A stretch of 64,000 bases of DNA from Hyphomicrobiales bacterium (GTDB taxonomy: Bacteria > Pseudomonadota > Alphaproteobacteria > Rhizobiales > Xanthobacteraceae): assembly GCA_016185205.1 (NCBI GenBank), contig JACPOA010000058.1, positions 59,691 to 123,690 on the forward strand. The letters are read 5' to 3'. Position 1 is the first letter of the stretch, and each line of letters opens with the position of its first letter. Below the pieces are notes generated by a model. The model had not been told where the DNA came from and did no database searches. It was given only the letters and a program-made list of their open reading frames with translations. Below, piece by piece: positions 8,035-17,822 of the stretch. The position numbers and the translations under genes were made by a program.

Positions 8035-11000
8035 GCAGATGTAAAAGCCGGATGAAAGTAAGGATCGTTCACATAAGGCGCCGCGGGGACCACGGGACTG
8101 GCCACCGAACTCACGTACACACGTGAATGTGGGTTTACCATACCTCGTCTACCTTCGGCTCGAAGGCGAAGGCAAAGCGAGACAAACGCCTCCTGCCAAG
8201 TCGAGCCGGGGTCCAACCCTCCGGCCTTCTCGAAGGCATCCCGTCGTATTGCCGTCGCCCAGGGACTTGCCGCCGAACAGTTTCGGTACCAAAGCGCACC
8301 ACCAAACCACCCCCAAGACCGTAATACACTGCCGCAAAACAGAGGAGCCGTCCTCAAGTGCGGGTCAACAATGGCTCCAGCTTCGACGGCACGTTCGTCG
8401 AGGTCAAGCACGAGGCTGCTCACGAAGGCGATGTCGGGATGTCCTATGCACCACCCACCGAGCTCCATCAAGAAATCCGAACCGAATCGCACAATCTGAG
8501 AGGAAACGAAAACAAGGACATCGGCGGAGAGTACCCGGAGCAGCGGCGCATCATCAAAGGAAAGCTCCCGGAGGCTCTTCTGGAGGATTGTCAGCCGCTC
8601 GCCCCACCGAGCCGCCCCCCAGGGGTAGTTGTCGCGCGTCGTTTCTTCTGCGATGGCAATGACGACGGATCGAACTCGCTCCTGTGGCAACGCCATCAAC
8701 AGATCGTCAATTCGCGACGCATCGGACTGCTCGGCATCGATGACAATATCGGCTTCCCATGGCTGAGAATTCCAGCGGATGCGAAAACCACACTCGTCAT
8801 GCGGCTCGGCGCTTGCCGGCAACGCCAAACGATTAATGCGATCTTTAATCGTTCGTAATTGTCCCTGCAGGGCATAGGGCTTTGCTGCTATGCCCGTTGC
8901 GACCGATGTCGCGATCATGCGCCAGTGATAAAGAATGCCAATGACTCGGCTTACACGACGCGACCGCTCCGTGACGCGGAAAAACAGGTCCCAGTCTTGG
9001 GCGCCATCGGTTTCCGGACGAAAGCCACCAACTTCCTTGACTATCGAGTGACGCATAACGTTGAAGTGAGTAAGATAGTTCACTGAATAGAGCATCTCAG
9101 GGCTCCATTCTGGTTTGAACAAAGGACCGATTCGGAGATTGCCATCCACGGAAATACAGTCCTTGTCGGAGTATAGAAAATCTGCGTCGGGCACTTCGTT
9201 GATCTTCTTGACCATCGCGTATAGTGCCCACGGCGCAAGAGTGTCATCGTGGTCGAGCAACCCGATGAATTCCCCCGATGCGAGGCGGAGAGCCTCGTTT
9301 GAATTCGCTGAGATGCCTCGATTGTGCTCGATCCTGATCGCGCGGAAACGCCGATCCCTTTGTGCATAGCTTCCCACTAACTTCCAGTTCTCCTCAGCGT
9401 CATCCGCATAAGCGATACAGGCCTCCCAGTTCGGGTAAGACTGCAGCACAATTGACTCGAGAGCTGCTGCCAAGACGTCTGATGGAACCTTGTAGACGGG
9501 AATGATGATACTAATGAGCGGACGATGGGGAAATTCGTCGCCGGTCATTTGTTTCCAGTCATCGGCCGATGGCTCATTGGCAACGATCCAAGATGCAAAT
9601 TCAGGAGGCAAGGCCGAGCCAGATGAAATTTCTTGTCCGCTCTCACTCCGTCCAGTTGCCTCCCGAGGAGGCGTTAATAACGCCAGCGAGGGATTGAGGT
9701 AGTGGACGAAGCGCCAGTGCATGGCATGCGCTTTTAAACGCCATTTCAAATGGTTGCTTATGGGCAGCCGATTGAACATGCGGCGGGCCAGCACATATAT
9801 GTTCTCCCGTGAGATCACCCGCACAGCGCCCAACTCGCGCAGCGGCGCAAGCGAACGCGTTTTCAAGACCCGCCACCCCAGCTCTAGCGGATAGCCAATA
9901 GCGCTATAGCGCAGCTTGCCCTGCATTCTCTTTGCCCAACGCAACGGCGCGGTGATGCGCCACGATGTGGATGCTCGCAGGGCCGAGACCGTCGACCCGA
10001 GCGCGGCGACGGTCGTGTCCCGTTCCGTCAGCGCATCCCGGAGCCCGGCCAGCTCGCGATCGCGTGCAACGATCAGCTGATCAAGTGCCGTGATTTTTGC
10101 CCTGCGTTCGGCCAGAGCCTGCTCGAGCTTGGCGACCCTCGCCTTGTTTTCGGCCAGCGACTGATCGAGCGTCGCAAGCCTCCTGTCCCGCTCGCCGAGC
10201 ATATTGCGGAGCGCAACAATCCGATTGTCCCGCTCGGCCAGTGCTTCGCCGAGGCTGGCGAGTTCCGCCTGCCGAGCCGCGAGCGTCTCACGGAGCGCGG
10301 CAAGCTCCGTGCCGTACTGCTCGGTCTGATGTTTGAACACGGGGGTGAATGCCGCATCGGAGGCGTCGAATGCGGCTTGCAGGCTGTCGAGCCGTCGCCT
10401 GGCAGTTTTATCGGCGGGAGAACGTACAAGCGCTTCGCAGCATTCATAAGCCTGCCGCAGCCAGGGAGAGAAATCTCCCATATGGTCGATGTCCCGCTCC
10501 TGGGCGATCTGGGTCCGCAGGCTCGGATCGAGGAAATCCTCGATCTCCCCGAGGCTGCTTTTGAGTTGCCGCGGCCACGCGACGCCGAGACCCGTCCGCA
10601 TGCGACCGATCACGGAGCGCGGCCCGGTGAGGAGATCCGAGTAGCGCAAGAACACGCGCGGATGGCCGCGCGTTTGGCGTTCGGCCTCCAGAACATGGCG
10701 AAGCCACAACAGGCAGCCGTGGGCGAGCGGCAGTCCATCGCGGCTGTGCAGCGACTTCGCAACCTCCACGGGATTGCGGAACGGGATGGCAAAACATGCC
10801 TCGACGCCTATCTTCTCCAGCACGCGTCGCCAGAGCGGCATGAGCCGGCACATGCGCGGATCCTTGATCATGCAAAGATCGGCCGTTCCGTAGTCCTCGC
10901 TGACCGCCTCGACGAGTTCGTCGACGAAGGCGCGGCACGGCGCGGAGAGAAACCAAGCCTGCGGGATTTCCTCCCAACCCGACCAAGTCGTTCCAGCCGC

Positions 11001-11189
11001 CGCCAATAACCGATCGTGAACCGTCACAATACGTTCTGGCTCGAAATGACCCTTTGGATTACTGGCGTTGCCGAGCAACAGCCGGGCCGGCAGCCGCGCG
11101 CCCAGGAGCCCCAGCACGCCGGCCAGGGCCGAGGTGCCGCTTCGATGCATACCAAGCACGATGATAGCGCGGCGTTTTCTCACGTTCAT
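8004..11189 (-). CDS. Sulfotransferase / coiled-coil / GT2 glycosyltransferase fusion
   Basis: This 1061-residue protein has three parts. Residues 1 to about 275 are a sulfotransferase-family domain with the PAPS-binding loop GMHRSGTS (13-20), then MIKDPRM and FRNPVEVAKSL. Residues about 293-408 are a long coiled coil made of 14-residue units of the type ALxERDxRIxxL, closing with STSWRITAPLRW, a linker common in glycan enzymes. From about 555 on is a GT2 domain with ISIIIPVYKVPSDV, the metal motif LDHDDTLAP (about 643) and GAQDWDLFFRV (about 731). A further 290 residues resemble a degenerate second glycosyltransferase half (FEKAGGLDPG). It would sulfate and elongate a polysaccharide, but whether each domain is active is unknown. 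It is translationally linked to the genes on either side. Confidence 0.85.
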   Translation of the reverse strand: MNVRKRRAIIVLGMHRSGTSALAGVLGLLGARLPARLLLGNASNPKGHFEPERIVTVHDRLLAAAGTTWSGWEEIPQAWFLSAPCRAFVDELVEAVSEDYGTADLCMIKDPRMCRLMPLWRRVLEKIGVEACFAIPFRNPVEVAKSLHSRDGLPLAHGCLLWLRHVLEAERQTRGHPRVFLRYSDLLTGPRSVIGRMRTGLGVAWPRQLKSSLGEIEDFLDPSLRTQIAQERDIDHMGDFSPWLRQAYECCEALVRSPADKTARRRLDSLQAAFDASDAAFTPVFKHQTEQYGTELAALRETLAARQAELASLGEALAERDNRIVALRNMLGERDRRLATLDQSLAENKARVAKLEQALAERRAKITALDQLIVARDRELAGLRDALTERDTTVAALGSTVSALRASTSWRITAPLRWAKRMQGKLRYSAIGYPLELGWRVLKTRSLAPLRELGAVRVISRENIYVLARRMFNRLPISNHLKWRLKAHAMHWRFVHYLNPSLALLTPPREATGRSESGQEISSGSALPPEFASWIVANEPSADDWKQMTGDEFPHRPLISIIIPVYKVPSDVLAAALESIVLQSYPNWEACIAYADDAEENWKLVGSYAQRDRRFRAIRIEHNRGISANSNEALRLASGEFIGLLDHDDTLAPWALYAMVKKINEVPDADFLYSDKDCISVDGNLRIGPLFKPEWSPEMLYSVNYLTHFNVMRHSIVKEVGGFRPETDGAQDWDLFFRVTERSRRVSRVIGILYHWRMIATSVATGIAAKPYALQGQLRTIKDRINRLALPASAEPHDECGFRIRWNSQPWEADIVIDAEQSDASRIDDLLMALPQERVRSVVIAIAEETTRDNYPWGAARWGERLTILQKSLRELSFDDAPLLRVLSADVLVFVSSQIVRFGSDFLMELGGWCIGHPDIAFVSSLVLDLDERAVEAGAIVDPHLRTAPLFCGSVLRSWGWFGGALWYRNCSAASPWATAIRRDAFEKAGGLDPGSTWQEAFVSLCLRLRAEGRRGMVNPHSRVYVSSVASPVVPAAPYVNDPYFHPAFTSACPLQLASTQ

Positions 11190-11266
11190 TGAAACTCAGA
11201 CCTTAGGACGTGGCTGCCGCACGGATGTAACGCTTGAGTTGCATTGGATTTATAGGACGCGACGAT

Positions 11267-12022
11267 CTAAGAATCCATGGCTTCGTGATAAGCACGGAGC
11301 ACTTCATCGGGCGGTCCGTCCATCATAACCCTGCCGTGCTCCATCCAAAGCACACGGTTGCAGAATTCCCGAATGACCCCCTCGACATGCGAAGAGATGA
11401 CAACAATATTCGCGTTTGAAATCACGCCCTGCAACCGCGCGCGCGCCTTCTCGATGAAACTGGCGTCGCCAGCGCTGATCATCTCATCCATGAGCAGTAT
11501 CGCCGGTCGAATGCTTGTCGTTATGGCGAATGTCAATCTCAGCATCATGCCGGTCGAGTAGGTCCGCACTGGCAGGTTGAGGTATTCGCCCAGTTCGGAA
11601 AATTCCTCGATTTCAGGAACCAGAGCTTTCGCCTGTGAATTGGTATGTCCGAGCAGAATACTGCGGTAAATGATGTTGTCGTATCCGGTCGCTTCCATGT
11701 CGATCCCGGCCATGATGTCGGTCAGCCCGGATACCTCACCTTCAATCCGCGCGTCGCCTGTCGTCGGCGCATAGACTCCCGACATCACGCGAAGCAACGT
11801 GGTCTTGCCGGCACCGTTGTGGCCGATCAGACCGATTCGTTCACCCGACGAAAAGGTCGCATTCACCCTGTCGAGGGCGCGAATGACGACCACATCGCCT
11901 CGATCGCGCGCACGCATGTTGCCGCCGATCGCATGCTGAAACACCATCGATTTCAATGACCGACCGCGCACATTGTAAACGGGGATATCGACAGTAACGT
12001 CTTGGAGTTCGATCTTGGCCAT
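11267..12022 (-). CDS. wzt: Polysaccharide ABC exporter, ATP-binding protein Wzt (short form)
   Basis: This ATPase powers export of undecaprenyl-linked O-polysaccharide. Walker A is GHNGAGKTTLL, Walker B is PAILLMDEMISAGD (the usual Wzt variant), and the signature region reads YSTGMMLRLTFA. At 251 residues it ends after the nucleotide-binding domain and lacks the C-terminal carbohydrate-binding domain of E. coli O9a Wzt. Chain export is therefore probably not gated by recognition of a terminal modification. It follows wzm by 9 bp. The 77-bp gap downstream leads to the sulfotransferase fusion in the same direction. Confidence 0.9.
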   Translation of the reverse strand: MAKIELQDVTVDIPVYNVRGRSLKSMVFQHAIGGNMRARDRGDVVVIRALDRVNATFSSGERIGLIGHNGAGKTTLLRVMSGVYAPTTGDARIEGEVSGLTDIMAGIDMEATGYDNIIYRSILLGHTNSQAKALVPEIEEFSELGEYLNLPVRTYSTGMMLRLTFAITTSIRPAILLMDEMISAGDASFIEKARARLQGVISNANIVVISSHVEGVIREFCNRVLWMEHGRVMMDGPPDEVLRAYHEAMDS

Positions 12023-12031
12023 CAGTCGCTC

Positions 12032-12826
12032 TCAGAGCCAATAGACGATGCGATCACGGAATTTTCCGAAAAATGGAAGCACGATGAGCCACCCCAGGCA
12101 AAGGCAGGCGACCGCCACTATCACGTCCTGGGCACGCGGCATGTTGCCCAGGAGAGGATCCCGTGCGATCGCCAGAAACGCCGCAAACGGATTGAAGTCG
12201 AGCACCGATTGCACGCTCGGGCTAAGCTGCTTGGTGTGGAACACCACCGGCGTCATGAAGAAAACTATTTGCATGACACTTTGAACCGTTTGTGGGACGT
12301 CACGGAATCGCGCGCTGAGCGTTCCGAGCAACAAACCAATCCACAAGCCGTTCAGTACGATGAGGATAAGCGCCGGAATTACTAAAACGATGACCGGACG
12401 CACTGGTATTGCAAAAACGAGTAGCACCACGGGAATGATGAGAAAATTATGAGCGGTCAGGAGGAGATTTCGATATATCACGCGCAACACGTAGGCGCTC
12501 TTGGGCAGGCGAAAATGCCTCATGTAGGATTCTGATTCCAGGAACGCGGTACATCCCTCGTTCACCAGGGCGGCAATAAACCCCCAAATGACAAAATTTA
12601 CCGCCACATAGGGCAGATACTCGCCGATGGGCATTACAAAAATACTCGAATAGACGATACCGAGCCCGGCCACGAGCACGGCCATGCTGGCCGTGATCCA
12701 GAATGGGCCGATGCGCGACCGTCGGTAGCGCTTGAGGATGTCCGTGGTTCCGAGCATGACCCAAATGCGCCAAACCTGCGCCGCCTTGGTGATGTCGTCG
12801 ATGCTCTTCTTGGCGTAACCCGTCAT
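12032..12826 (-). CDS. wzm: Polysaccharide ABC exporter, permease Wzm
   Basis: This 264-residue inner-membrane ABC-2 permease has about six hydrophobic segments. It carries the family-typical N-terminal amphipathic stretch followed by RYRRSRIGPFWI. Conserved features include LNGLWIGLLLGTLSARFRD and a segment with MTPVVFH near residues 190-200. It pairs with the Wzt ATPase immediately downstream to move the rhamnose-containing chain across the inner membrane. It is the first gene after the rfbBACD set, with a 179-bp gap that could hold a secondary promoter. Confidence 0.9.
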   Translation of the reverse strand: MTGYAKKSIDDITKAAQVWRIWVMLGTTDILKRYRRSRIGPFWITASMAVLVAGLGIVYSSIFVMPIGEYLPYVAVNFVIWGFIAALVNEGCTAFLESESYMRHFRLPKSAYVLRVIYRNLLLTAHNFLIIPVVLLVFAIPVRPVIVLVIPALILIVLNGLWIGLLLGTLSARFRDVPQTVQSVMQIVFFMTPVVFHTKQLSPSVQSVLDFNPFAAFLAIARDPLLGNMPRAQDVIVAVACLCLGWLIVLPFFGKFRDRIVYWL

Positions 12827-13005
12827 GACATCACGTTCGCTAATCTCTTGTGCGCACTTGCGACACCCGCGCGGCGCGCCTTCGCTTATCGCTATTGACT
12901 AGCCTTGTCGAGTGACCGATGCAGCCCCGACTAAGTGACCGAAGAAATGGCCGACGCCGAGGCGACCGTTGTCCGTGGTGGTATCACATGCCGCTTGATG
13001 CGCGT

Positions 13006-13908
13006 TCATGACGTCTCGGTCAAAGCCATCTCCTGCATGCAAAGCGCCAACGCCTGTTTCCAATCCGCCAGGGCGATCCCAAACCGTGCGCGCAATCGCT
13101 CGCCCGCCAAACGGGAATTCTTCGGCCTTGCAGCAGGTCGCGGATACTCCAAACTCGAGATCGGGCGGATCTTGGGCCTGTTCAGTTGCACACTCTGCCG
13201 GGACATCGCCTGATCCAAAATGGCCTCGGCGAATCCATGCCAGCTGGTCGCGCCCGCGGCGGTCATATTGAAGACTCCCGATTTGAAGCTTCCGCTTTGC
13301 CGTTCACGGCACACCTGTCGAACGATGAGCGCCGTGGCATCGGCAATCTCGCGCGCCCAAGTCGGCGCACCGACCTGATCGGCTACGATGCGCAACTCGT
13401 CGCGTTCCCGTGCGAGCCTAAGCACCGTACGCACGAAGTTGTTTCCGCGCGCTGCATAAACCCAGCATGTGCGCAAGATCAAGAAATCACCTGCCGCTTC
13501 ACCGACGGCACGCTCGCCGGCGAGCTTGCTGCGCCCATAGGCATTGATGGGACTGAGAGGGTCATCTTCCGTGTAGGAGGATTGCTTTGTCCCATCGAAC
13601 ACATAATCCGTGGAATAGTGGATCAGGAGAGCGCCGGACTTGCGCGCTTCATCGGCCAATACGCCGACCGCCGTACCGTTCACGACGGTCGCAAGCTGTT
13701 CTTCGTCCTCCGCCTTATCGACGGCCGTATAGGCCGCAGCGTTGACGATGATGTCCGGCTTCAGCTCGCTAATGATGCGAGGCAAATCGCCGGGTCGAGC
13801 AAGATCGCAGCCGGTGCGGTCCATTGCGATCACGTCGCCTATGGTCATCAGGCTACGCCGGAGCTCCCAACCGACTTGGCCGTTGGCACCCGTCAGCATC
13901 AGCCTCAT
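13006..13908 (-). CDS. rfbD: dTDP-4-dehydrorhamnose reductase
   Basis: The enzyme catalyses the last step of dTDP-L-rhamnose synthesis, NAD(P)H reduction of dTDP-4-dehydro-L-rhamnose. The start at 13908 ([13 protein letters not shown]) is fixed by an ATGA overlap with the rfbC stop and gives the usual length of 300 residues. Visible are the Rossmann motif TGANGQVG (residues 5-12), STDYVFDG, and the catalytic YGRSK. The C-terminal part contains RPKNSRLA, typical of the family. It ends the rfbB-A-C-D run. Confidence 0.95.
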   Translation of the reverse strand: MRLMLTGANGQVGWELRRSLMTIGDVIAMDRTGCDLARPGDLPRIISELKPDIIVNAAAYTAVDKAEDEEQLATVVNGTAVGVLADEARKSGALLIHYSTDYVFDGTKQSSYTEDDPLSPINAYGRSKLAGERAVGEAAGDFLILRTCWVYAARGNNFVRTVLRLARERDELRIVADQVGAPTWAREIADATALIVRQVCRERQSGSFKSGVFNMTAAGATSWHGFAEAILDQAMSRQSVQLNRPKIRPISSLEYPRPAARPKNSRLAGERLRARFGIALADWKQALALCMQEMALTETS

Positions 13909-14450
13909 GCAAAGACTTCCGCTTTGCTGAATGGAAGTCCTAACCGATCCTTGGCGGATAGTACCGGTTCTCGGTCCAAGGGCCAATCTATTCCGATCTC
14001 CGGGTCGTTCCAAATGATACAGCGCTCATGCTCCGGCGCGTAGTAATCGGTCGTTTTATAGAGAAAGTCGGTACTCTCCGATAAAACGAGATAGCCGTGC
14101 GCAAAACCGGGCGGAATCCATAATTGCCGATGGTTATCATCGCTGAGTTCAATACCGATCCACCGACCAAACGTCAGCTTAGATTTGCGAAGATCGACAG
14201 CGACATCGAAAACGCGGCCGCGCGCCACGCGAACTAACTTTCCCTGCGGCTGTTTTATCTGATAGTGCAAGCCGCGCAAAACGCCGCAGGCAGAACGAGA
14301 ATGGTTATCTTGGACGAATTTGACGTCGGACCCAACGACGCTATTGAACTCGCGCGCATTCCAATTCTCTAAAAAAAACCCTCGCTCATCGCCGAAGAGA
14401 CGAGGCTCCAAGAGCAAAACATCCGGGATTTCCGTGCGGATCACCTTCAT
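13905..14450 (-). CDS. rfbC: dTDP-4-dehydrorhamnose 3,5-epimerase
   Basis: This cupin-fold enzyme double-epimerises dTDP-4-dehydro-6-deoxy-glucose. [21 protein letters not shown] starts at 14450, where the ATG overlaps the rfbA TGA stop (ATGA). A start at 14465 would be 5 residues longer. Motifs are [29 protein letters not shown] with the active-site His, [11 protein letters not shown] and [13 protein letters not shown]. The length of 181 residues is normal. Its own stop overlaps the rfbD start by ATGA. Confidence 0.95.
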   Translation of the reverse strand: MKVIRTEIPDVLLLEPRLFGDERGFFLENWNAREFNSVVGSDVKFVQDNHSRSACGVLRGLHYQIKQPQGKLVRVARGRVFDVAVDLRKSKLTFGRWIGIELSDDNHRQLWIPPGFAHGYLVLSESTDFLYKTTDYYAPEHERCIIWNDPEIGIDWPLDREPVLSAKDRLGLPFSKAEVFA

Positions 14451-15388
14451 GGCTGCGACAGACAACCTTCTTTGACCAGGCGCAGCAAGTATTGGCCGTA
14501 ATTGCTCTTTGCGAGCGGTTCAGCCAGCCTCGCTAGCTGCCCGTTGTCGATGAAGCCCGCTCGATAGGCGACCTCCTCCGGGCAAGCGATCTTGAAACCT
14601 TGACGGCGCTCGATGGTCTCGATGAAGGTCGATGCTTCGATGAGCGATTCGTGCGTCCCAGTATCCAGCCAGGCAAAGCCCCGCCCGAGAATTTCTACTG
14701 ACAGCTTGCCACGCTCCAAGTACATCCGATTCAAGTCGGTGATTTCGAGCTCCCCGCGCGCCGAAGGTTTGAGACCGGCAGCAATTTCGACGACCTCGGC
14801 ATCGTAAAAATACAACCCTGTCACCGCATAGTTTGATTTCGGTTGCTTGGGCTTTTCCTCAAGCGAGATCGCGCGCTTATGATCATCGAAGCTCACCACG
14901 CCGTATCGCTCGGGATCTCCCACGTGATACGCAAAGACGGTTGCGCCCTCGGCCTGAATGGCGGCGCGCTGGAGATAGACGGCGAGATCATGCCCATAGA
15001 AGATGTTGTCGCCTAGTATCAATGCGGAATGATCCTGACCGATGAACTCGCGGCCGATGACAAACGCCTGCGCCAACCCGTCGGGAGAAGGTTGCACCGC
15101 GTACTGCAGATTAAGACCCCAATCGGCACCGTTCCCGAGCAGCCGCACAAACCGCGGCGTGTCGTCCGGGGTTGAAATGATCAGGATATCTCGGATGCCC
15201 GCCAGCATCAGGGTACAGAGCGGATAATAGATCAACGGCTTATCATAGATTGGCAGGAGCTGTTTCGACACTGCTTTGGTCAGCGGGTAGAGACGTGTCC
15301 CCGAGCCGCCGGCGAGAATGAGGCCCTTGCGCGCCTTCCCGATCGTATTGGACGGCAATCCAGTCACGGTACGCGCCTGTGGTGACAT
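14447..15388 (-). CDS. rfbA: Glucose-1-phosphate thymidylyltransferase
   Basis: The enzyme activates glucose-1-phosphate with dTTP, the first step to dTDP-L-rhamnose. The nucleotide-binding [30 protein letters not shown] begins at residue 22. Further motifs are [29 protein letters not shown] and [12 protein letters not shown]. Most homologues begin directly at MKGIILAGG; here no ATG lies at that point. The nearest ATG (15388) adds about 20 residues and overlaps rfbB by 146 bp. A TTG at 15358 is an alternative. The gene is otherwise intact and of normal length. Confidence 0.93.
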   Translation of the reverse strand: MSPQARTVTGLPSNTIGKARKGLILAGGSGTRLYPLTKAVSKQLLPIYDKPLIYYPLCTLMLAGIRDILIISTPDDTPRFVRLLGNGADWGLNLQYAVQPSPDGLAQAFVIGREFIGQDHSALILGDNIFYGHDLAVYLQRAAIQAEGATVFAYHVGDPERYGVVSFDDHKRAISLEEKPKQPKSNYAVTGLYFYDAEVVEIAAGLKPSARGELEITDLNRMYLERGKLSVEILGRGFAWLDTGTHESLIEASTFIETIERRQGFKIACPEEVAYRAGFIDNGQLARLAEPLAKSNYGQYLLRLVKEGCLSQP

Positions 15389-16388
15389 TTCTGACCCAAC
15401 CCTGATTTCTCAGATACCAATTCACCGTCTTGCGGAGACCCGTGGTGAAACTCTCCTTGGGCTCCCAGCCGAGATCGTCGCGGATTTTGCTGGCGTCGAT
15501 CGCGTAGCGCCGGTCGTGCCCTGGCCGATCCCTCACGAAGATGATCTGCTCTTTATACGACTTACCGTCACGGCGCGCGCGCTCTTCATCGAGGATGCCG
15601 CAGATCAACTCCACGATCTCAATATTCGCTTTCTCGCTGGCGCCGCCGATATTATAGGTTTCGCCAAGTCGCCCGCCCGCTAGAACGCGTTCGATCGCAG
15701 CGCAGTGGTCCGTCACATACAGCCAGTCTCGAATATTTTTCCCGTCGCCATAGATAGGGATCGTTTCGCCTACCAGTGCATTGTGAATAACGAGCGGAAT
15801 CAGCTTCTCGGGAAACTGGTAAGGACCGTAGTTGTTGGAGCAATTCGTCGTCAATACCGGGAGACCATAGGTTTGAAAGAATGAGCGCACCAAATGATCC
15901 GCGGCGGCCTTACTTGCCGCATAAGGGCTGTTGGGCGCGTAGGGCGTGCTCTCGCTGAAGGGCGCATCCTCCGCGCCGAGCGAGCCGTAAACCTCGTCGG
16001 TCGAAACATGCAAAAAGCGAAACGCCGATTTCTGGTCGCTCGGGAGATCGGCCCAATAGGCCTGGGACGCGCTCAACAGGCGAAACGTGCCCACGATATT
16101 CGTCTGGATGAAACTTTCCGGATCGCGGATCGAACGATCGACGTGGCTCTCCGCCGCGAGGTTAAGGACGGCGCGCGGCCGGTGTTGTGCCAAGAGGCGA
16201 GAAACGAGTTCGTGGTTTCCAATATCTCCCTCGACAAAAATATGCCGGCCGCTGTCGACGGAGGCGAGATTATGCAGATTTCCCGCGTAGGTCAGCTTGT
16301 CGAGATTCAGCACGGTCTCGCTGGACTCGATCAAATGCATAACGAGGTTCGAACCGATGAACCCCGCTCCGCCGGTGACCAAAATCAT
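15243..16388 (-). CDS. rfbB: dTDP-glucose 4,6-dehydratase with C-terminal tail
   Basis: This SDR enzyme converts dTDP-glucose to dTDP-4-keto-6-deoxyglucose. [11 protein letters not shown] (6-16), [21 protein letters not shown] and the catalytic YAASK are all present, along with [15 protein letters not shown] and [13 protein letters not shown]. The family core normally ends near YRDWI; here the frame continues for about 40 residues, a low-complexity basic/Ser-rich tail that lies over the start of rfbA in another frame. It is the first of four rfb genes in the order B-A-C-D and lies 69 bp downstream of the GT2 gene. Confidence 0.95.
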   Translation of the reverse strand: MILVTGGAGFIGSNLVMHLIESSETVLNLDKLTYAGNLHNLASVDSGRHIFVEGDIGNHELVSRLLAQHRPRAVLNLAAESHVDRSIRDPESFIQTNIVGTFRLLSASQAYWADLPSDQKSAFRFLHVSTDEVYGSLGAEDAPFSESTPYAPNSPYAASKAAADHLVRSFFQTYGLPVLTTNCSNNYGPYQFPEKLIPLVIHNALVGETIPIYGDGKNIRDWLYVTDHCAAIERVLAGGRLGETYNIGGASEKANIEIVELICGILDEERARRDGKSYKEQIIFVRDRPGHDRRYAIDASKIRDDLGWEPKESFTTGLRKTVNWYLRNQGWVRNVTTGAYRDWIAVQYDREGAQGPHSRRRLGDTSLPADQSSVETAPANL

Positions 16389-16457
16389 ACTAAACCCCTG
16401 ATTTACTTTTATATTTGTACCCTAAAGGGCGTGAAAATTCAACAGCGGCGAAGATAA

Positions 16458-17426
16458 TCAAATTTTCTTAAGTATGGCCGCAGCAAACAGACCGATGTTG
16501 CCGAGTAAAGTCTGCCGGTAAACGCCGGATTGCCTGAGATAGTCCAAACGCTTCAGAAGGGAAGCGGACCTCGCTTTTGCGAACAGCTCCAGGACCTCTT
16601 GATTCCCCGGCCTTATCAATTGTGCAGGCAGTCGCCGGAGCGCGGCGATGTTCGTGGCATTCCAATCGCGAAAGCGTCCGTTCAGCATCATACGAAGGCG
16701 AACGAGACGCGCGCGCCAGCCGAGATTCGATCCAATGACGTTATCCGGATGCTGGCGATATTTTAGCATCGGCTGGGGATCGTAGTGGACCCTGCCCTCC
16801 GCCGCCGATACCAGCTGATACAGCCACCAATCATGCAGCACAACGTCGACCGTGCCCGCGAGCTCTAGCAACTTTTTTGTCGCCCGGTTGAAGACCATCG
16901 TGTTGCCGCCCCCCAGGTTTTGGACCAGCGCGTTCCGGAACGTTGGCGGCCGCCTGAAGCGGGGAGAAAAACCATATGTCCGTTTATCCATCGACATCAG
17001 TTCGGTACGACCGCAATAGAGGCCGGGCACGTCTGCGGGAACCTTGGCTAGCCAAGTGAGCGCACGCCGCAGCTTGTCATTGTGCCAAATATCGTCTTGG
17101 TCGCTGAACGCGAAGTAGTCCGCATCGATTTTCGGATCGATCGCCAGCGAGAGGAAATTTGCGCACACCCCCCTGCCCGGACCGCTTCTGAATGTGATCG
17201 CCTGGTCATGGGTCTCGGCGAAGTGCTTGAGAATTTCTAAAGTCTTATCGGTAGAACCATCATCGGATACGAACAGGACCCAGTTCGTGTGCGTTTGGTC
17301 CGCGATCGATTTTAGCTGCTGTTCAAGAAATGCCGCGCCGTCCTTAGTGCACATCAATATGGCAACCTGCGCCGCGCTAATGCTAGAGCGCGGCACCTGA
17401 GTAGCGACTTGCGCGTTGGCCAGCAT
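16458..17426 (-). CDS. GT2 family glycosyltransferase
   Basis: This is a family 2 (GT-A) transferase with VAILMCTKDGAAFLEQQLKSI, FVSDDGSTD and FAFSDQDDIWH, the last carrying the metal-binding DxD. The C-terminal part has NTMVFNR and VVLHDWWLYQL, as in rhamnosyltransferases of O-antigen loci. The product is a cytoplasmic or peripheral enzyme with a hydrophobic C terminus (LFAAAILKKI). The start is uncertain: ATG at 17426 is used; a TTG at 17486 would add 20 residues. It precedes rfbB on the same strand and may be the first gene of the leftward operon. The donor is probably dTDP-L-rhamnose by context. Confidence 0.85.
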   Translation of the reverse strand: MLANAQVATQVPRSSISAAQVAILMCTKDGAAFLEQQLKSIADQTHTNWVLFVSDDGSTDKTLEILKHFAETHDQAITFRSGPGRGVCANFLSLAIDPKIDADYFAFSDQDDIWHNDKLRRALTWLAKVPADVPGLYCGRTELMSMDKRTYGFSPRFRRPPTFRNALVQNLGGGNTMVFNRATKKLLELAGTVDVVLHDWWLYQLVSAAEGRVHYDPQPMLKYRQHPDNVIGSNLGWRARLVRLRMMLNGRFRDWNATNIAALRRLPAQLIRPGNQEVLELFAKARSASLLKRLDYLRQSGVYRQTLLGNIGLFAAAILKKI

Positions 17427-17822
17427 GGACTCATTAAGCCGCGGTGTTGTGTTGACGACGCGTCTCCATACGGACAACAGATTCAATCACATCGGCGGGT
17501 ACTTTGGTACCGTGCATCTCACCGAATTACTGGAGCAACCGCGAGGACGCCGCGTGGCGTTTCGACGTACAGCCTTCGTGTTATGCGTAATCGTTTCTTA
17601 TTATGAGTAATTATCTTCCCCTTGCAACTCAAAGTGATCGCCCGTTAAATGTGAAATGCCGGATGGATTTATACACGCCTTGTCGTTTTAGTAACTTATT
17701 TTATTGTGCACCGAAGCCCCACAAGAGAAACGTTGTATACACGGGGCGCACCTTAGACTGTGGGTGAAATAGCATTGGCAGCGTCGGAAATTTATGCCAG
17801 TCGCGGAAAGCGTTACGGGGAC
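17427..17822. other. Divergent promoter region between glycosyltransferase and epimerase
   Basis: This region separates the leftward polysaccharide operon from the rightward epimerase gene. The part from about 17590 to 17720 is markedly AT-rich compared with the rest of the window, with runs such as TTTATTTTATTG and TTTCTTATTATGAG. Promoters for both directions are expected here, but I cannot fix a -35/-10 pair. No gene or RNA is recognised. Confidence 0.5.
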
